Notes under the pieces: model-generated | Database searches by the model: none | Seen by the model: only the letters and a program-made list of their open reading frames with translations | Told to the model about the DNA's origin: nothing | Assembly (NCBI GenBank): GCA_027922465.2 | Contig: BQMF02000048.1 | Location: 62,001-126,000, forward strand | Reading direction: 5' to 3' | Length of the DNA stretch: 64,000 nucleotides | Origin: Turritopsis dohrnii | Lineage: Eukaryota; Cnidaria; Hydrozoa; Anthoathecata; Oceaniidae | Translations under genes and position numbers: made by a program | Shown: positions 1 through 11,513 of the stretch, piece by piece | How the letters are laid out: each line of letters starts with the position of its first letter | How positions within the stretch are numbered: the first letter of the stretch is position 1

Positions 1-66
1 CGCCCTTATGTGTGTTTGGCAAAAAAGATTTGCCTAACCCTTAAAAAATCCTAGATCCGCCCCTGC
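1..66. other. Edge of a DNA-transposon-like repeat
   Basis: The stretch ends in TAGATCCGCCCCTGC. This resembles the terminal motif of non-autonomous elements seen elsewhere in the window (AGTGGCGGATCCAGAG at about 20154 and 36545, GGGGCGGACGCAGC at about 55697). The rest lies outside the window, so only a partial end is proposed. Confidence 0.3.
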
Positions 67-660
67 TTCAATTTTCATGAAAATTTGCACAGAGCACAAT
101 TGAAAGATGCTGATTTCAATTTTGACAATGATATAGCCAAGTTTGACTAAAATTGGCCAATTTAGGCCAAATTTGGACCAAATTTCAAAAAATCTTCAAT
201 TTTCTTGAAATTTTGCGCGGGTCACAATTGAAAGGTGCTGATTTCAAATTTGACAATGATTTTGTCAGGTTTGACTAAAATTGGCCAATTTAGGCCAAAT
301 TTGGACCAAATTTCGAAAGTTCTTCAATTTTCAGGAAATTTTGCAAAGATCACATTTGAAACGTGTTGATTTCAAATTTGACAATTATTTTGCCAGGTTT
401 TACTAAAATTGGGCAATTTAGGTCAAATTTGGACCAAATTTAGAAAGTTCTTCAAATTTCAAAAAATTTTGCGCCGATCACATTTGAAAGGTGCTGCTTA
501 CGAATTTGTCAGTCATTTTGTCAGATTTGACCAGAAATGGGTAATTCGGGCCAAATTTGAATCAAGCTTAGAAATTTCCGCAATATTCATAAAAATTTCT
601 ACAACTCACAATTAGAAGTTGCCGATTTTGAATTTGCCAGTCATTTTATTAGATTTGAAC
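67..660 (+). repeat. Degenerate tandem repeat, 128-bp period
   Basis: The motif TTCAATTTTC recurs at 67, 195, 323 and 451, exactly 128 bp apart, and a decayed fifth copy follows near 579. Each unit carries ACAATTGAAAGGTGCTGATTT and a GGCCAAATTTGGACCAAATTT-like tract. Copies become more divergent toward the right. The small open frame at 409-615 only reads through the repeat and is not a gene. Confidence 0.85.
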
Positions 661-986
661 ATAATTTGGCAATTCGGCAACGTTGTATTTTGAGACTAAA
701 TAATGCATCGTTGTGTTACCTCCTGAAGTCTTCAAGCCAAGCGACTTCTTGTTAACTTTCATCTTATTGAATGTCACTGTTTCTTATTTCAGATGTTTTC
801 TCTGTGCCAAATACAATGAAGCTTATATTAACAACCATGTTAACACGTTGGCTACGGAGTGATTTTTAGTGGCCATATCTAGCGTACGGCGGAAGATTGG
901 CACTATGGACATATATACCTGTTTTTTTCATTTTTAACAGACTTTTAAAAACACATTTTTAACATCAGGAAGTGTGAACAATGATG

Positions 987-1121
987 ACGAGTATACTCGT
1001 CTCACGTACTGGGAAAAAGAAAAATTAGCGCACTACGAAAAACGAATATACTCGTGACGAATATACTCGTTTTCCGTAGTGTGCATGATTTGTTTATGCC
1101 GAAGACGGAAAACGAGTACAC
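987..1121. promoter_or_regulatory. Left subterminal palindrome array of the piggyBac element
   Basis: ACGAGTATACTCGT occurs at 987-1000. Near-identical ACGAATATACTCGT copies lie at 1042-1055 and 1057-1070, and a weaker half site starts at 1112. The palindromes face a matching pair at the right end. In this superfamily, subterminal repeats commonly serve as transposase binding sites, so that role is inferred here. Confidence 0.6.
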
Positions 1122-1340
1122 TGGCATAGTTCAATCAACCTATCACCTCATATTCTGATTGATTTAGACCAATCAAAGTGAGTTTTCTATTGTATATTCT
1201 GGAATTTTTCACATATAAATTCTTTTGGTTTCACACAAGCGTAAAGTGCAGTCACACGTGGTAAGTCTTCAGATTTTTTTTACATCTTTTTAGCCATATT
1301 CATGAGATTTCTTGTAGTCTGCTGTATATTTTAGAAAGCT

Positions 1341-2488
1341 ATGGCACGTCGATACACCGCAGAAGAGGCCTGTGAGGCTATTATGAATGACGAAGACTTT
1401 GGTGAGTTGGACTCAGCAGACTCATTAGATGATTAGTTTCAGCGAGTCTAGCTCCTGTTCTGAACTAGACTCAGACCCAGGTAATGATTATGTTGGAAGA
1501 AATATAATGGTTATTCAAAAAGAAAGAGGTCGTCCATGTATGAGAGGATCACAGACAAGGAGAAGAGCTCGAGTGAGAGGAGGGGGAGTTAGAAGAGGAA
1601 TACGGACCCGTGGTGGTCAGACAAAGCGTCTGACGTCTGCAGCTTTGGATAGTGAAACACAAGTAACACAAAATGATTCTGAAAGTTCTGATAGTTTGGT
1701 TGAGTCTGACGATAATGGGGATGAATGGAAACAAGATCCTCCAGTTATCAAAAATTTTCCATTTACAGAAACACCTGGCTTGAAAACAGCTATTCCTGAG
1801 AATGGCAGCCCTATGTTTTTCTTCAATTTGATATGCACTGAAAACTTTATTGAAAAACTGGTGAAGAAAACGAATGAGTATGCCGATAGGGTAATCAAGG
1901 TCCAAGGATGATATGACTGTCTGCAGATGGAAAGACAAAAGGGATGTATTGACTATTTCCAACGCACACTCTCCAGATATGGTAAAAGTAACGAATCGCC
2001 GAGGTCAAGAAAAGATGAAACCCAACCTAGTACGAGACTACAACGAGGCAATGTCTGGTATCGATCGTAGTGACCAAATGTTATCCTATCACTCCGGACT
2101 AAGAAAGACCTTGCGATGGTACAAGAAAGCTGGAGTTCACATTTTGGAAATATTCGTGATTAATGCTTTTTATCTTTACAAAAAGTTTTCCCCAAGCAAC
2201 GAAATAAAACATCTTATCGACTTTCGTGAAGTTGTAATCAAGAACCTGGTTGGAAATAGATTGAAAGCCCCATCCGAAAGACCATTGGCAAATTTTCATT
2301 ATCCAAGAATCATCCCTGACAATCCCAAAAAGAAAAAGCCAAAAAGACGCTGTAAGCAATGTACAAAAAACGCCATAAGGAGAGAATCACGCTATGTGTG
2401 TGGCTACTGTGATGATCAACCAGCCCTTTGCGTCGACCCCTGCTTCCGGTTATATCATCAATCAATAGGTGTTACAAATCATCAATAA
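1341..2488 (+). pseudogene. piggyBac-type transposase, core deleted and frameshifted
   Basis: A start at 1341 gives an acidic N-terminus typical of PGBD-type transposases, but that frame stops at 1434-1436. The neighbouring frame (1429-1911) continues the acidic and basic low-complexity N-terminal part and ends in the region resembling the start of the DDE_Tnp_1_7 domain. A second open frame (1913-2488) resumes near the C-terminal end of the catalytic core with a W-K-D-K-R-D-V motif, a DYN..M.GID motif holding the third catalytic aspartate, and a cysteine-rich C-terminal domain (CxxC ... CxxC ... C ... H). The part that normally carries the first two catalytic aspartates is missing, so the protein is inactive. 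The junction near 1910 marks an internal deletion of roughly 250 residues relative to family length. Confidence 0.85.
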
Positions 2489-2743
2489 TAAAATTGTTGA
2501 GTAGAAATAGTTTCAAGATAAGAAATGTCGTCATCAAATATGAATCACTTTTGTTTTTCTTCTTTTGACGGATTTGACCCGCGAAAGTGCCCCATAATAT
2601 CAAAACATTGATAGAAATTTAAAATCTGGTGCCACTAACGTCATTTATGAAAATTATGTCATTATTTAGGTTAAAGTTTGTAATAAAACAGCATTTCATG
2701 TGAAAAATACTGCAATTGTTGAAATATGATTCACTAAAGTCAA

Positions 2744-2799
2744 ACGAGTTTACTCGTCGTCCGTATGCAACGCAATTCCCACTTGACGAGTTTTCTCGT
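2744..2799. promoter_or_regulatory. Right subterminal palindrome pair of the piggyBac element
   Basis: ACGAGTTTACTCGT (2744-2757) and ACGAGTTTTCTCGT (2786-2799) lie just inside the right terminal repeat and mirror the left array at 987-1121. Their consensus is ACGAG-TNTN-CTCGT. Confidence 0.6.
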
Positions 2800-2964
2800 C
2801 TTCCGTAGCCAACGTGTTAAAGTGACCATATATCACTTATGACATATGGATCACTTATTATGGTAATAATCGTCATTTATTGGAAATTTCACTGCATAAT
2901 GTATGTTATTCACAGGTTTGACTGTATATTAACTTGTTTATTATGATTTAGGGAATTCATCACA

Positions 2965-4354
2965 ATGTCTGAAGAGTCACGGTTATGCATTTCATATAAG
3001 AAACTAACCAAAATTGTTGTTGGTGATATAACAAATACATTTGAAAACATCAAAATAGCATTTAATTGTCCTGGAGGTTTCCCAGAAACATTTTTCGTCC
3101 AATATTATGATACAGAGTTCCAAAATTACATTGATCTTGACGATGAAAGTATTAACCATGGCATGAAGCTAAAAGTCGTGGAATCTGAAGAAATTTCAAG
3201 GGTAGAATTCACATGTTGTGAAGAAGAAGAAATTGCCATGGAACAACCAAATGTCATTACAGATACAGAAGAAAATGAAGTGCAAGTCAATGAGGAAAGC
3301 ATGACAAGAACATCGTGGCCTAACCCTTTCATTATACACAACAACTTTTTAACGAAAAGTTTAATGTATAAGTTAAATTTATCTATTAGATTAACACGTA
3401 CCGATGTTTCTGTACTGACATCAGCTTTATTTGACCAATGTTCAGAATATGCCTAGTAAGTAGTATACAACACTTGATATTTAGGAGTACAGTATTTTAA
3501 AAATTTAAGTAATAATATAGTAATAAGTAATATTATACTCTTTTATAGCTTCCCAAATAAATGGCAATATGATGATATGATTAATGGGTTGTATGAATGC
3601 TGGCCATATTTATTCAAAAATTTCAGCTCTCATAGAGATGCCCAGGTATTACTGCTTAATGTTAATATGCCTATTAACAATTTTGAGCATGGAACAGTTT
3701 TTGAGAATGGAATTATTTTTGTGCTTTGGTTTTAGTTTTCCTGGAGACATAAATTAAGGGATAAATTCAAGAATACAAGAAAAAGGAAGTGCACCGAAAT
3801 CCCGGAAGTAATGGCTAAGAAAACGAAGGGGGCAAAAAAGATGGAAAAACAAGTATGTCATACACCTACTGCAGTTCCACCCAATGTGTGGGGTGTAAAG
3901 AACTTTTTACCACCTGATGTTGTTGGTGAAGATGACCGGACAATCAACATTCACATGAAAAAACATAAGGAACTTTATGCACTTTACCCCTACAACCGAA
4001 AACAATCACTGGTCAATACAGCAATGGATAGGACTTTCACTGCCAGAAGGAAAATGATAGTGGAACAAAGGAGAACGGTGGTGGAAGTAATGGATGATTT
4101 CCCTTTGTTAATGGAATGTAATCAGGTATAATCATTACCCATTATTATTAAAATATTATTCATATTATTTTCATCTGGATCATGATTTTTGTATGTTTTA
4201 GATTTTACGTGAATTTGAACGTGTCACAGAAATAAAGATGGATTTCAAAGGCTATGTTAGTGGCAATTTGAAGAAAATTTTGAAGCTCACTCCTCCCAAG
4301 TCTGTTCGTGGAGAGAATTTGATTAAAACATTTGAAAAAATGTTAAAACTCTAG
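2965..4354 (+). CDS. SAMD3-like uncharacterised protein, four exons
   Basis: Four exons join in frame at GT/AG sites: 2965-3455, 3549-3645, 3736-4125 and 4202-4354 (TAG), giving about 376 residues. A possible upstream non-coding exon joins at the AG at 2950-2951. The N-terminal ~90 residues look like a PB1/ubiquitin-like fold (beta-rich, acidic, no catalytic motif). An acidic linker follows, then WPNPFII, then a helical part including YECWPYLF and a basic RHKLRDKFKNTRKR segment, and a C-terminal part with AMDRTFTARRKMIVE. The WP-F-I start, the K-L--KF-N-R-K-RK segment and the M--TF--RR--I/VV--------D--P-L ending match proteins often annotated as sterile alpha motif domain-containing protein 3-like, whose function is unknown. 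It starts 145 bp right of the piggyBac element on the same strand but is a separate gene. No frame damage is seen. The nearest AATAAA after the stop is at 4709. The homology call comes from memory of the family. Confidence 0.62.
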
Positions 4355-5107
4355 ATTTGGAATTAGTAAGTGGTAGGTAAAATCCATTCTGGTATTTTTT
4401 ATGTTTTATTATTGACTTTTGCAAGTGATGGTCTCCATTTTGCTGGCATTTTGTTTCAAAAGTATTTCAGAAAAAACTGTAGCATGTTCATTCATTCTAA
4501 TCCCGCAAAGAGAATTCCAAAAACTGTATTCAAATCTACGTAAACGTCTGGGAAAACATACTTTGTGTCTTTTTAAAGTGTAGCTGTACTTTTCATAACA
4601 ACTTGTAATAATTTTTCGTCCATTTACATGTTTATCCTAAGGAAAATGAGTCAGAATTATGAATTTAATCTGTCCATTTCAATTTTCCTTTAAAATTAAA
4701 AAATCACAAATAAAACTTCATGTTATTACAAAATACACTTTTAGATTTATTTTCAGTGTAAAAAACTTTCATTCTCATGTGCAGTATTGAACGTACCTGA
4801 GTGCATGCTCCACCACGTGCGTGTCTTGAAAGAAAAAAACTGTAGAAAAAAATCAGTCTTTTCGTAATCTAACGAAGTGGTAGATTATACTGTGCACCAT
4901 ACCATAATTTTGTTTATTTGTTCTTCTCTATGCTTTAACTTAAAATTATTTTACGACCTGAGATGTTTTTCTCTAATTCTTAACGAAATCTGATTCCATG
5001 CACGTGGCTCAAAAAAATTATAACAAAAAATCATTCAGCCATTCATTCAAATAAATTAATAAAGCTCTATTTACACGAGAGGTTAAAATGACGAGTATGT
5101 GCTTAAA
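4355..5107. other. Intergenic, AT-rich, no gene seen
   Basis: This is probable 3' untranslated sequence of the upstream gene followed by intergenic DNA. AATAAA motifs occur at 4709 and near 5050. No coding pattern or repeat was recognised. Confidence 0.4.
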
Positions 5108-5736
5108 TACAGTGTGTTTCGTAATGTTGGAAATGGAAATTTTAAAGTTGTTTTTTTAAATGAATATACCGAATTTCAAAATAATGTTTACATCAATGGA
5201 AAGCCATTTTCAAGCTCTTTCGGCTACTATTTTTTTGCAAAAAATGAAAAAGTGGTTTTTGAAAAAATAATGAAAATGTCTTGGAAAAATGTAATTAAAT
5301 TTTTAATGGTCGATTAAGATGTGAATGAAAAGAAAAGATTTTTCGAAACAATGACAGCAATTTGGAAAACAATAAACAAATTTAAGCTGTGTGTTCACGA
5401 AAAACGTTAAACTTTTGTCTTATAAAATATCAATTTGGGGGTCTCAGCGCAAACATTAAATTAATAAAAAATTTGAATGGATTCAGTGTTTTGAAACAAT
5501 AAGCACGATGTAATTAAACTACGTGTTAATCGACCATTAAAAATTTAATTACATTTTTTGATAACATTTTCCTTATTTTTTCAAAACCCACTTTTTCAAT
5601 TTTTACACAAATATACTAGCCAAAAGAGCTTGAAAATGGCTTTCCATTGATGTAAATATTATTTTGAAATTCGGTATATTCATTTAAAAAAAACAACTTT
5701 AAAATTTCCATTTCCAACATTACGAAACACACTGTA
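5108..5736. mobile_element. Foldback MITE, mariner-type ends
   Basis: The left arm (5108-5317) and right arm (5526-5736) are inverted copies of each other over about 210 bp, separated by about 208 bp of unrelated AT-rich sequence. The outermost bases read TA-CAGTGTGTTTCG on the left and the complement followed by TA on the right. A TA target and CAGTG-type ends suggest a non-autonomous Tc1/mariner relative. The short open frame in the left arm (5099-5317) is a by-product. Confidence 0.8.
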
Positions 5737-6143
5737 TATGATATAATAGGATTTTTATGTGATATAAATAAAGCGAGAATTCATTTCCCAGTTTGTTCCA
5801 ATAACTATAAATCAAGAATAAAACTAGTTTACGATATAAATAAACTCATCGACTGTTTGCAAACGACAAGGGCGAGACTATGCCATTGCACATTGAATAT
5901 ACCGTATCAATTTTTTTAAACATTGGCAATATACAAATTAATATACAAATTAACTAATAATGACTAAGGAGGCCCCACCATGGTTGGGGCGGACGGGCCA
6001 AAAATTTATTTTTGAAATTTAGGACCTTCAGATTGGCTAAAACGCTATCCAAATATCTGAAATTTATAGTATTAAAGACCAGAAAAAGTTATATGCGTGT
6101 TTATATTATTATAAGAAACTTCTTTTAAAAGCATAACGTTAAG

Positions 6144-6456
6144 TTAAATACAATGTAGGAAATTTAAACTTAACAAAAAACAACAACAAAACCAGTTAAC
6201 ATTTTCCAAAGTAACTGAGTCTTCCCGAGCCATTACAAATTCTTTACAAACTTCAATAACATTGATTTGGTCAGTCAATTCTTTGTGAATAGTCAAGATA
6301 GCCAAAGCGTTGAATTGTTGACTTTTCATTGTAGACCGTAGCCATGTTTTGAGCCGCCTTGCAGTGGAAAATGATCGTTCTGGTGTGCATGACGTTGATG
6401 GATTTACAACACCCATAGAAATGTTTAATGCTCATTCCATCATACGTCCGCAACAA
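6144..6456 (-). pseudogene. hAT transposase C-terminal fragment
   Basis: The minus-strand frame contains SCTPERSFSTARRLKTWLRS followed by a LTIHKEL block. This is the hAT C-terminal dimerisation region, best matching the ZMYM1/TTF-zinc-finger group. Only about 60 residues of the domain are recognisable and the upstream DDE part was not found in frame. It is a relic, independent of the larger hAT pseudogene at 57-61 kb. Confidence 0.75.
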
Positions 6457-7434
6457 TTAATTGTTTAATTGTTTTTTTCTTTTAGATATCCACGACTCTT
6501 CTGCAATTGTGTTTTTGGCTTTGCTGTTGCGGGAAGATCCGAAAAATTTGTTTGCAAATTTTATAACGAACAGACAGCCACAATTAAGATGTTGCGGTGA
6601 AGTTAATCACTTGGTGGACTGCATAGCGGCAACAGGATTTGATATTCTTCTCGATGGTGTTGTAATTACCTCGATCGATAACTTTCTGGTAGCAATGGAA
6701 TGTCTGTTTGCAGTGTTCTTTATTTTTAATGTAGAATACCCCAACAATTTAGTGGGGTTTTTTTACGTTTTTACAGAAAAAGGTTGTTAATTTGGATGAT
6801 TCTATCCAACCTCTTTCTAAAGTGCTAAGACTTATTTCTTTGATCCGTTTTTGAGATAAGATGTTCTTTCAATTTCATGTCCTTAGTTTTCCGTACTCGA
6901 AGTCAAGACCGAATTTTTATTGCTGAGGACTAGGAAAGTTTTGAGAAGTTTTTCACAGGATAATCCCAATAATTCGAACCGAAGTTAGTGGGAATTTGCG
7001 AGAATTATTTATTTTGATGTGGATTATTTTAAGTTTTCGCGCGCCACGGAATGTTGTTATTCTAAGAAATTTCTTAGCATCGCATGTTAACGAAGCAAAT
7101 AAATATTTCCTTTACGAAATTGTTCATTCAGTCGAGCTTTCGTTTCATCTGATTTAAATCAACAGACCTATCATTGTAAATGATTACATTAGGTCTCCAT
7201 TTAAATTAGACAGAGCAAACGTTTGGTAGTATGAATTACTTCTAACTAAAAAAAGGCACCACAAAAATGTTCATTTATTTTATTTATTTATTTTGAGAGA
7301 CTTTTTATCTGCTACAAGTTATAGCTACGCTTCAGCTGAAGTTCTACGTACTGTTTTTATAAGTTCATTATTATTCAAAAATATATATATAAATTGTTAT
7401 GTTTTTTGTTGTTGCTGCTCTATTACACGTCCAT
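6457..7434. other. No gene recognised
   Basis: An open frame at 6461-6790 (+) has no recognisable domain and probably overlies decayed hAT sequence on the other strand. The rest is AT-rich with no repeat noticed. Confidence 0.3.
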
Positions 7435-7690
7435 TGATGACACCTTCAAAGCAGTCGCAATATAATGACTCCTTTCAGAGAGTCAAAAATAATGACTCCC
7501 TTTACAGGAGTCATTATGTTATGACTCCCTTAAAGGTGTCAATTTAGGCACCGAAGGGAGTCATTAAATCATGACTCTCTTGAATGACTCCCTTTTAGGA
7601 GTAATATTGACTCCTTTAAAGGTGTCGTTTTAGGCACCGTAGAATGACTCCTTTTAAGGTGCCATTTGACGCTTTTAAAATTTTCAGTGT
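7435..7690. repeat. Cluster of TGACTCC / GGAGTCA inverted motifs
   Basis: TGACTCC and its complement GGAGTCA occur about ten times in 250 bp, usually as short hairpins such as ATGACTCCCTTTACAGGAGTCAT. Variants with GGTGTC or GGCACC alternate between them. The arrangement is neither a simple tandem repeat nor a pair of terminal repeats. Its origin is unknown; a decayed element with subterminal repeats is possible. Confidence 0.6.
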
Positions 7691-8577
7691 AGAGTTTAGA
7701 ATTTTCACCGCACGATCAAAGACTTTCTGAATTCGTAGATAGAGTGTCTTACTGCAAAACATCCAAACGATAGGGGCATACATAAACTTAGAAATAATAA
7801 ATGCGTTAAATAATAAGATAGATTGTTTATAGCTAATTAACTTTCTGATTCTGTTGAATCTAACGACAGTGTAGTTTGCTGATTAACAAAGACTTAGAAT
7901 ATGTTCTTCAAAAAGAAGTTTAGAGTCAAACACAATGCCAAGAAGTTATAACAGAATCAGAGTTTTTGATAACAAAATTTTCAATTTCTATTTCTATGGG
8001 TTGGTCTAAATTGTTACCTAGTAGCATCATCTGAAACTTTTTAGGATTTGCAACGAGTATATTAGCATTGAACCATTCTAGAACAACGGCGAGATCAGAT
8101 TTGAGATTTGAAAGAATGGTTTCAATGCTCGTTCCACACGAAAAGAGAGTGTTATTATCAGCAAAGTTACAGATGCTGGCTAGAACTACAGTAAATAAAA
8201 GATCGTTGATAAAAACATTAAAGAAAAGAGGACCAAGAATTGAACCCTGTGGGACACCAAGAAAAATTTCTTGCCAGGTGCTGAAGCAGGATTCAATATT
8301 TGTTCTCTGGTGTCTATTACAAAGATAATTTTTTATAAGGCGTAAGCTATGAAGATTTAGACCATAAGCTGATAGTTTAGCAATAAGAAGGTCATGATTT
8401 AGAGTATCAAAAGCTTTGGATAAGTCGATTAAAATAGTACCGACTTTACCATTGCTATCGAGAGATTTTTCCCACTCAGAAAGAAGACGAAGTAAGAAGT
8501 GCTGTGTATTATGCTTAGATCGAAAACCGCACAAGAACACGGAAAAGCTATTTCGAAAAAAATCTTCCAGCTGATTA
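7691..8577 (-). pseudogene. Non-LTR retrotransposon reverse transcriptase fragment
   Basis: A 204-codon minus-strand frame (8540-7926), extendable upstream to 8577, holds the reverse transcriptase core: a GFR motif, LIDLSKAFDTLNH (first aspartate block), GVPQGSILGP, and NFADNNTLF where the catalytic YADD box is expected. The second aspartate is Asn, so the enzyme is dead. Past the stop near 7930 the sequence still reads like the thumb region (YAPIVW) to about 7691, with a stop codon. The 5' part is cut at 8577, where a TA-flanked DNA element begins. The clade looks CR1/jockey-like, but this is not certain. Confidence 0.85.
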
Positions 8578-9481
8578 TACCTTATCGGACAAAACTTAGT
8601 CGGACAAAAGTGACTAAATTTTTTGGAAGTGACTAAAATTTTGTCCGACTAATAATTTTTTCCGACTAAAATATTGTCCGACTAATTATTATGTCCGACT
8701 AAATATTTGGTCCAAGTCATTTTTTCAGAATTTTTCTTCTTATCAGTTTAATTACAATATTTTAAATATTTATAATTTCTTTATGATTTTTCTTTTTGCT
8801 AACCAACGAATACAATATTATGACTTAGTCATAAATAAACAATTTCTAAAGTGGTAAAGTGTTTTGATAAATAATATTAACGCTCGTCTTCATGATGTTC
8901 ATTGTTTACTCTCGACCCTTTCGTAAACAGATTGGATTTTTTAATAGCCTCGCTTATTCCAGGAAGGAATCCACAGGAAAAGAGAAAAGCAACGGTAATA
9001 ACAGAAACTTCCGATGAAAGTGATAGCGAGGTATTTCAAAAGAAAATGAAGAAGACAGTCATAATGGAAGAAACGCCTGAGGCAAATGCAGGAACCAAAA
9101 TAGATTTTTATACCGATCAGGAACATGACATTAAAATTGAAAAATAAAATTATACTACAACCCTTTTAATTAGGATTTTCTTCCGACGGCAAAATTGTAC
9201 CGTCGTGGGATGATGATTTTGTTGGACATTTGATTTTCACGTCGGCAAAACTGTTTTTATTAAATATGCCTTTTCCTTCGTTTTCCTATACATATCTAGA
9301 ACTTAGAGTAATATCGGCGCACTCCCACACGCTTTTTCATAATCCTTATCGAAAATTAAGTTATGAAATTTTAGAAAAGGACCAAAATTTTAGTCGGACA
9401 ATATTATTAGTCGGACAAAAGTGACTAAAATATTTGGAGGTGACTAAAATTTTGTCCGACTAAGTTTTGTCCGATAAGGTA
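8578..9481. mobile_element. TA-flanked DNA element with GTCCGACTAA subterminal repeats
   Basis: Terminal inverted repeats CCTTATCGGACAAAACTTAG start at 8580 and end at 9479, each bounded by TA (8578-8579 and 9480-9481). The motif TTAGTCGGACAAAA or its complement is repeated many times within about 120 bp of the left end and 100 bp of the right end. The 900-bp interior holds an 81-codon frame (8902-9147) with a Ser/Glu/Lys-rich sequence that I do not recognise. A TA duplication suggests the IS630/Tc1/mariner group. It sits at the truncated end of the reverse transcriptase relic. Confidence 0.75.
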
Positions 9482-11513
9482 GATAAATTTTGTGTCTCGC
9501 AACAAAAGTTTGATTTTCAATTTGTTTAATAAGTCATTCACGTTGATTTGAGCACCACTTTATCCTTTTGCTCTAAGTTATTGTGCTAATATCTATAAGA
9601 TAGAGAAGGTGCTTCCCTTTCTCTGGAGTTATCCGCTGCTAGCGTGGGGAGTTATCCAGTTTTGTGTAGATTTTCCTCATAAAGTTTTTACTGACTACAG
9701 GGCCTGTTACGAAATAGGTTGACCTCATATCTAATTTTTCAATTTTTCAATTCGCTTTCAAATATATGTCCTAAGTTTTCATTGGAAACTATATTTTGAC
9801 GCCCTTATAACAAAATTTTGTAAAATTCTCCCATTTTCCCAAAATTTTTACTGAATCATTGTCACTCAGAAAAGTTAGCATGTCGGTCGGAAAATTTTAA
9901 TCAACATTTTTGCAGTGAATGAAAGTTTTATACCTATGCTGAGTTTGTTTTCAACATTGGTGAATGATAATGGTAGTGTATTTTAATGTCAGTATTTATG
10001 CATCATGGTTAAGCACTTATGGTTTAGGATTATGCATTGTTTGTTTATTTCCAATAGGAAGCTTCAATGGCACGAAACATTACAAAGCGTATGAGTTTTC
10101 ACAAACTAAAATGTTACATTAAGGTAGATACATAGACAATAAAAACATAAGTGTGTATTTAGGAAAGTTTTAAAATTGAGTAGCAATGAAATAAATTTGT
10201 TTTTAGTAAATGTATAAATATAAATAATTTAAGACCATATGTATCTTTCTACTAAGTGTTTATATCTTCCCAGTACGTAAATAGGTTTCTTAAAATTAAT
10301 TGATAATTCCCAATAATCTTTTTTTCTTCTTTTTTTACCCTACAAAACAAATAGTCAATTGATGATGGAAAGAAATTAGTACAAATTGTAAAGCTCATAC
10401 ACATGATAAAGTGGCCTTTCAGACATAAAGGAAGTTTCCTTTCGGTTTTGGTAACAAAAATGGGATAGCATTGCAATGAAACAAACAAGACAAGAAACAA
10501 AAATTCTATTGACTTCACATCAAACATTTTTTTCTGAGCATTTTCTACTGACGAATTTGTAATACGCTAATTGTATTAAGATGATAAGGAATATTTTCTA
10601 TCCGCTCTATAAAGTTTCATACTTTTAATACCATGCCAAAGATAATGTAACAAGTTTTTAAAGTTTTTTGCATCAAAAAAATATATCTGATTGATGTCAG
10701 CTGACTTTTGGTGTAAAAGTACACAGACAAAAGTGAAGCAAAACTACAGGTACCTTTATGTTTCTAATAACAATTGAATCAAAACGTTTGAGAAGCTAAG
10801 AAAATTGCCTGTTTTTAAAAATTAGCTAACCCACAAAAAGTAGGAACGTAAAGTTTATGAAGGTTTGTCTGGCTGTTTACAAAACATGAATAGATTTATT
10901 GACGATCCGTCTAAGTCGGTTTTTATCTCTTTTCCAAAATTCTAAAAACAGCCGACAAGCGAAACACAATGAACGCATATATTGATTAAGCTTGATCTCA
11001 TGATAAATCCATTCAAAGATTCAATTTATAGATTTTTTTTACTTCTTATTGCTTCATTAAAATGAAGGTTTTGTGGCTGTTTACAAAATATCAAAGGCTT
11101 GGTGACGATCCATTTGGACCTTTTCATTGCCAATGAGATATTGAATAGTTTGTGAATTTGTCTGAATTTGGGAGTTGGCAAGACCTTTCGCGTTGTGGTT
11201 GAGCCAACAATCACAGTTTTGCTGCAAAGCTCGTAATTGCTTTTAAATATCCAACTGCGGAGTGGAAACATAAAATTTGTTGAAACGAGAGAATATGTAG
11301 AAAGAAGACGAAATTTATTGGCAAGGTATTAACATGGTGTTTCAACAGAAACTCGGGAGAGTTCTGTCATGTTGTTTATCGTTATTGTGTCCATATTTCT
11401 TAACGGTGACAATTAAGGTCAATGACGTTACTAAGACAATTATTATATTTTTTCCATGTCCATGATGTTGATATTTTGTTATAAGAATAAAATAGTTATT
11501 GAACCTAACGTAA
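9482..11513. other. About 2 kb without recognisable genes
   Basis: AT-rich, with stop codons in all frames. Two short minus-strand frames (10252-10527, 11026-11271) show no domain character. No tandem or inverted repeat was noticed. Confidence 0.4.

Larger units (their letters stand above)
840..2820 (+). mobile_element. Internally deleted piggyBac-type DNA transposon
   Basis: Two perfect terminal inverted repeats, CACGTTGGCTACGGA at 844-858 and its complement at 2802-2816, are each bounded on the outside by TTAA (840-843 and 2817-2820). TTAA is the hallmark piggyBac target duplication. The 1973-bp interior encodes the two ends of a piggyBac transposase with the middle missing. Subterminal copies of a 14-bp palindrome sit near both ends. 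The ends look intact, so the element could be mobilised in trans, but it cannot make a working transposase itself. Confidence 0.9.

Noticed and set aside
5099..5317. 72-codon frame in the foldback MITE
   Set aside because: The same sequence occurs inverted in the other arm and has no protein features.
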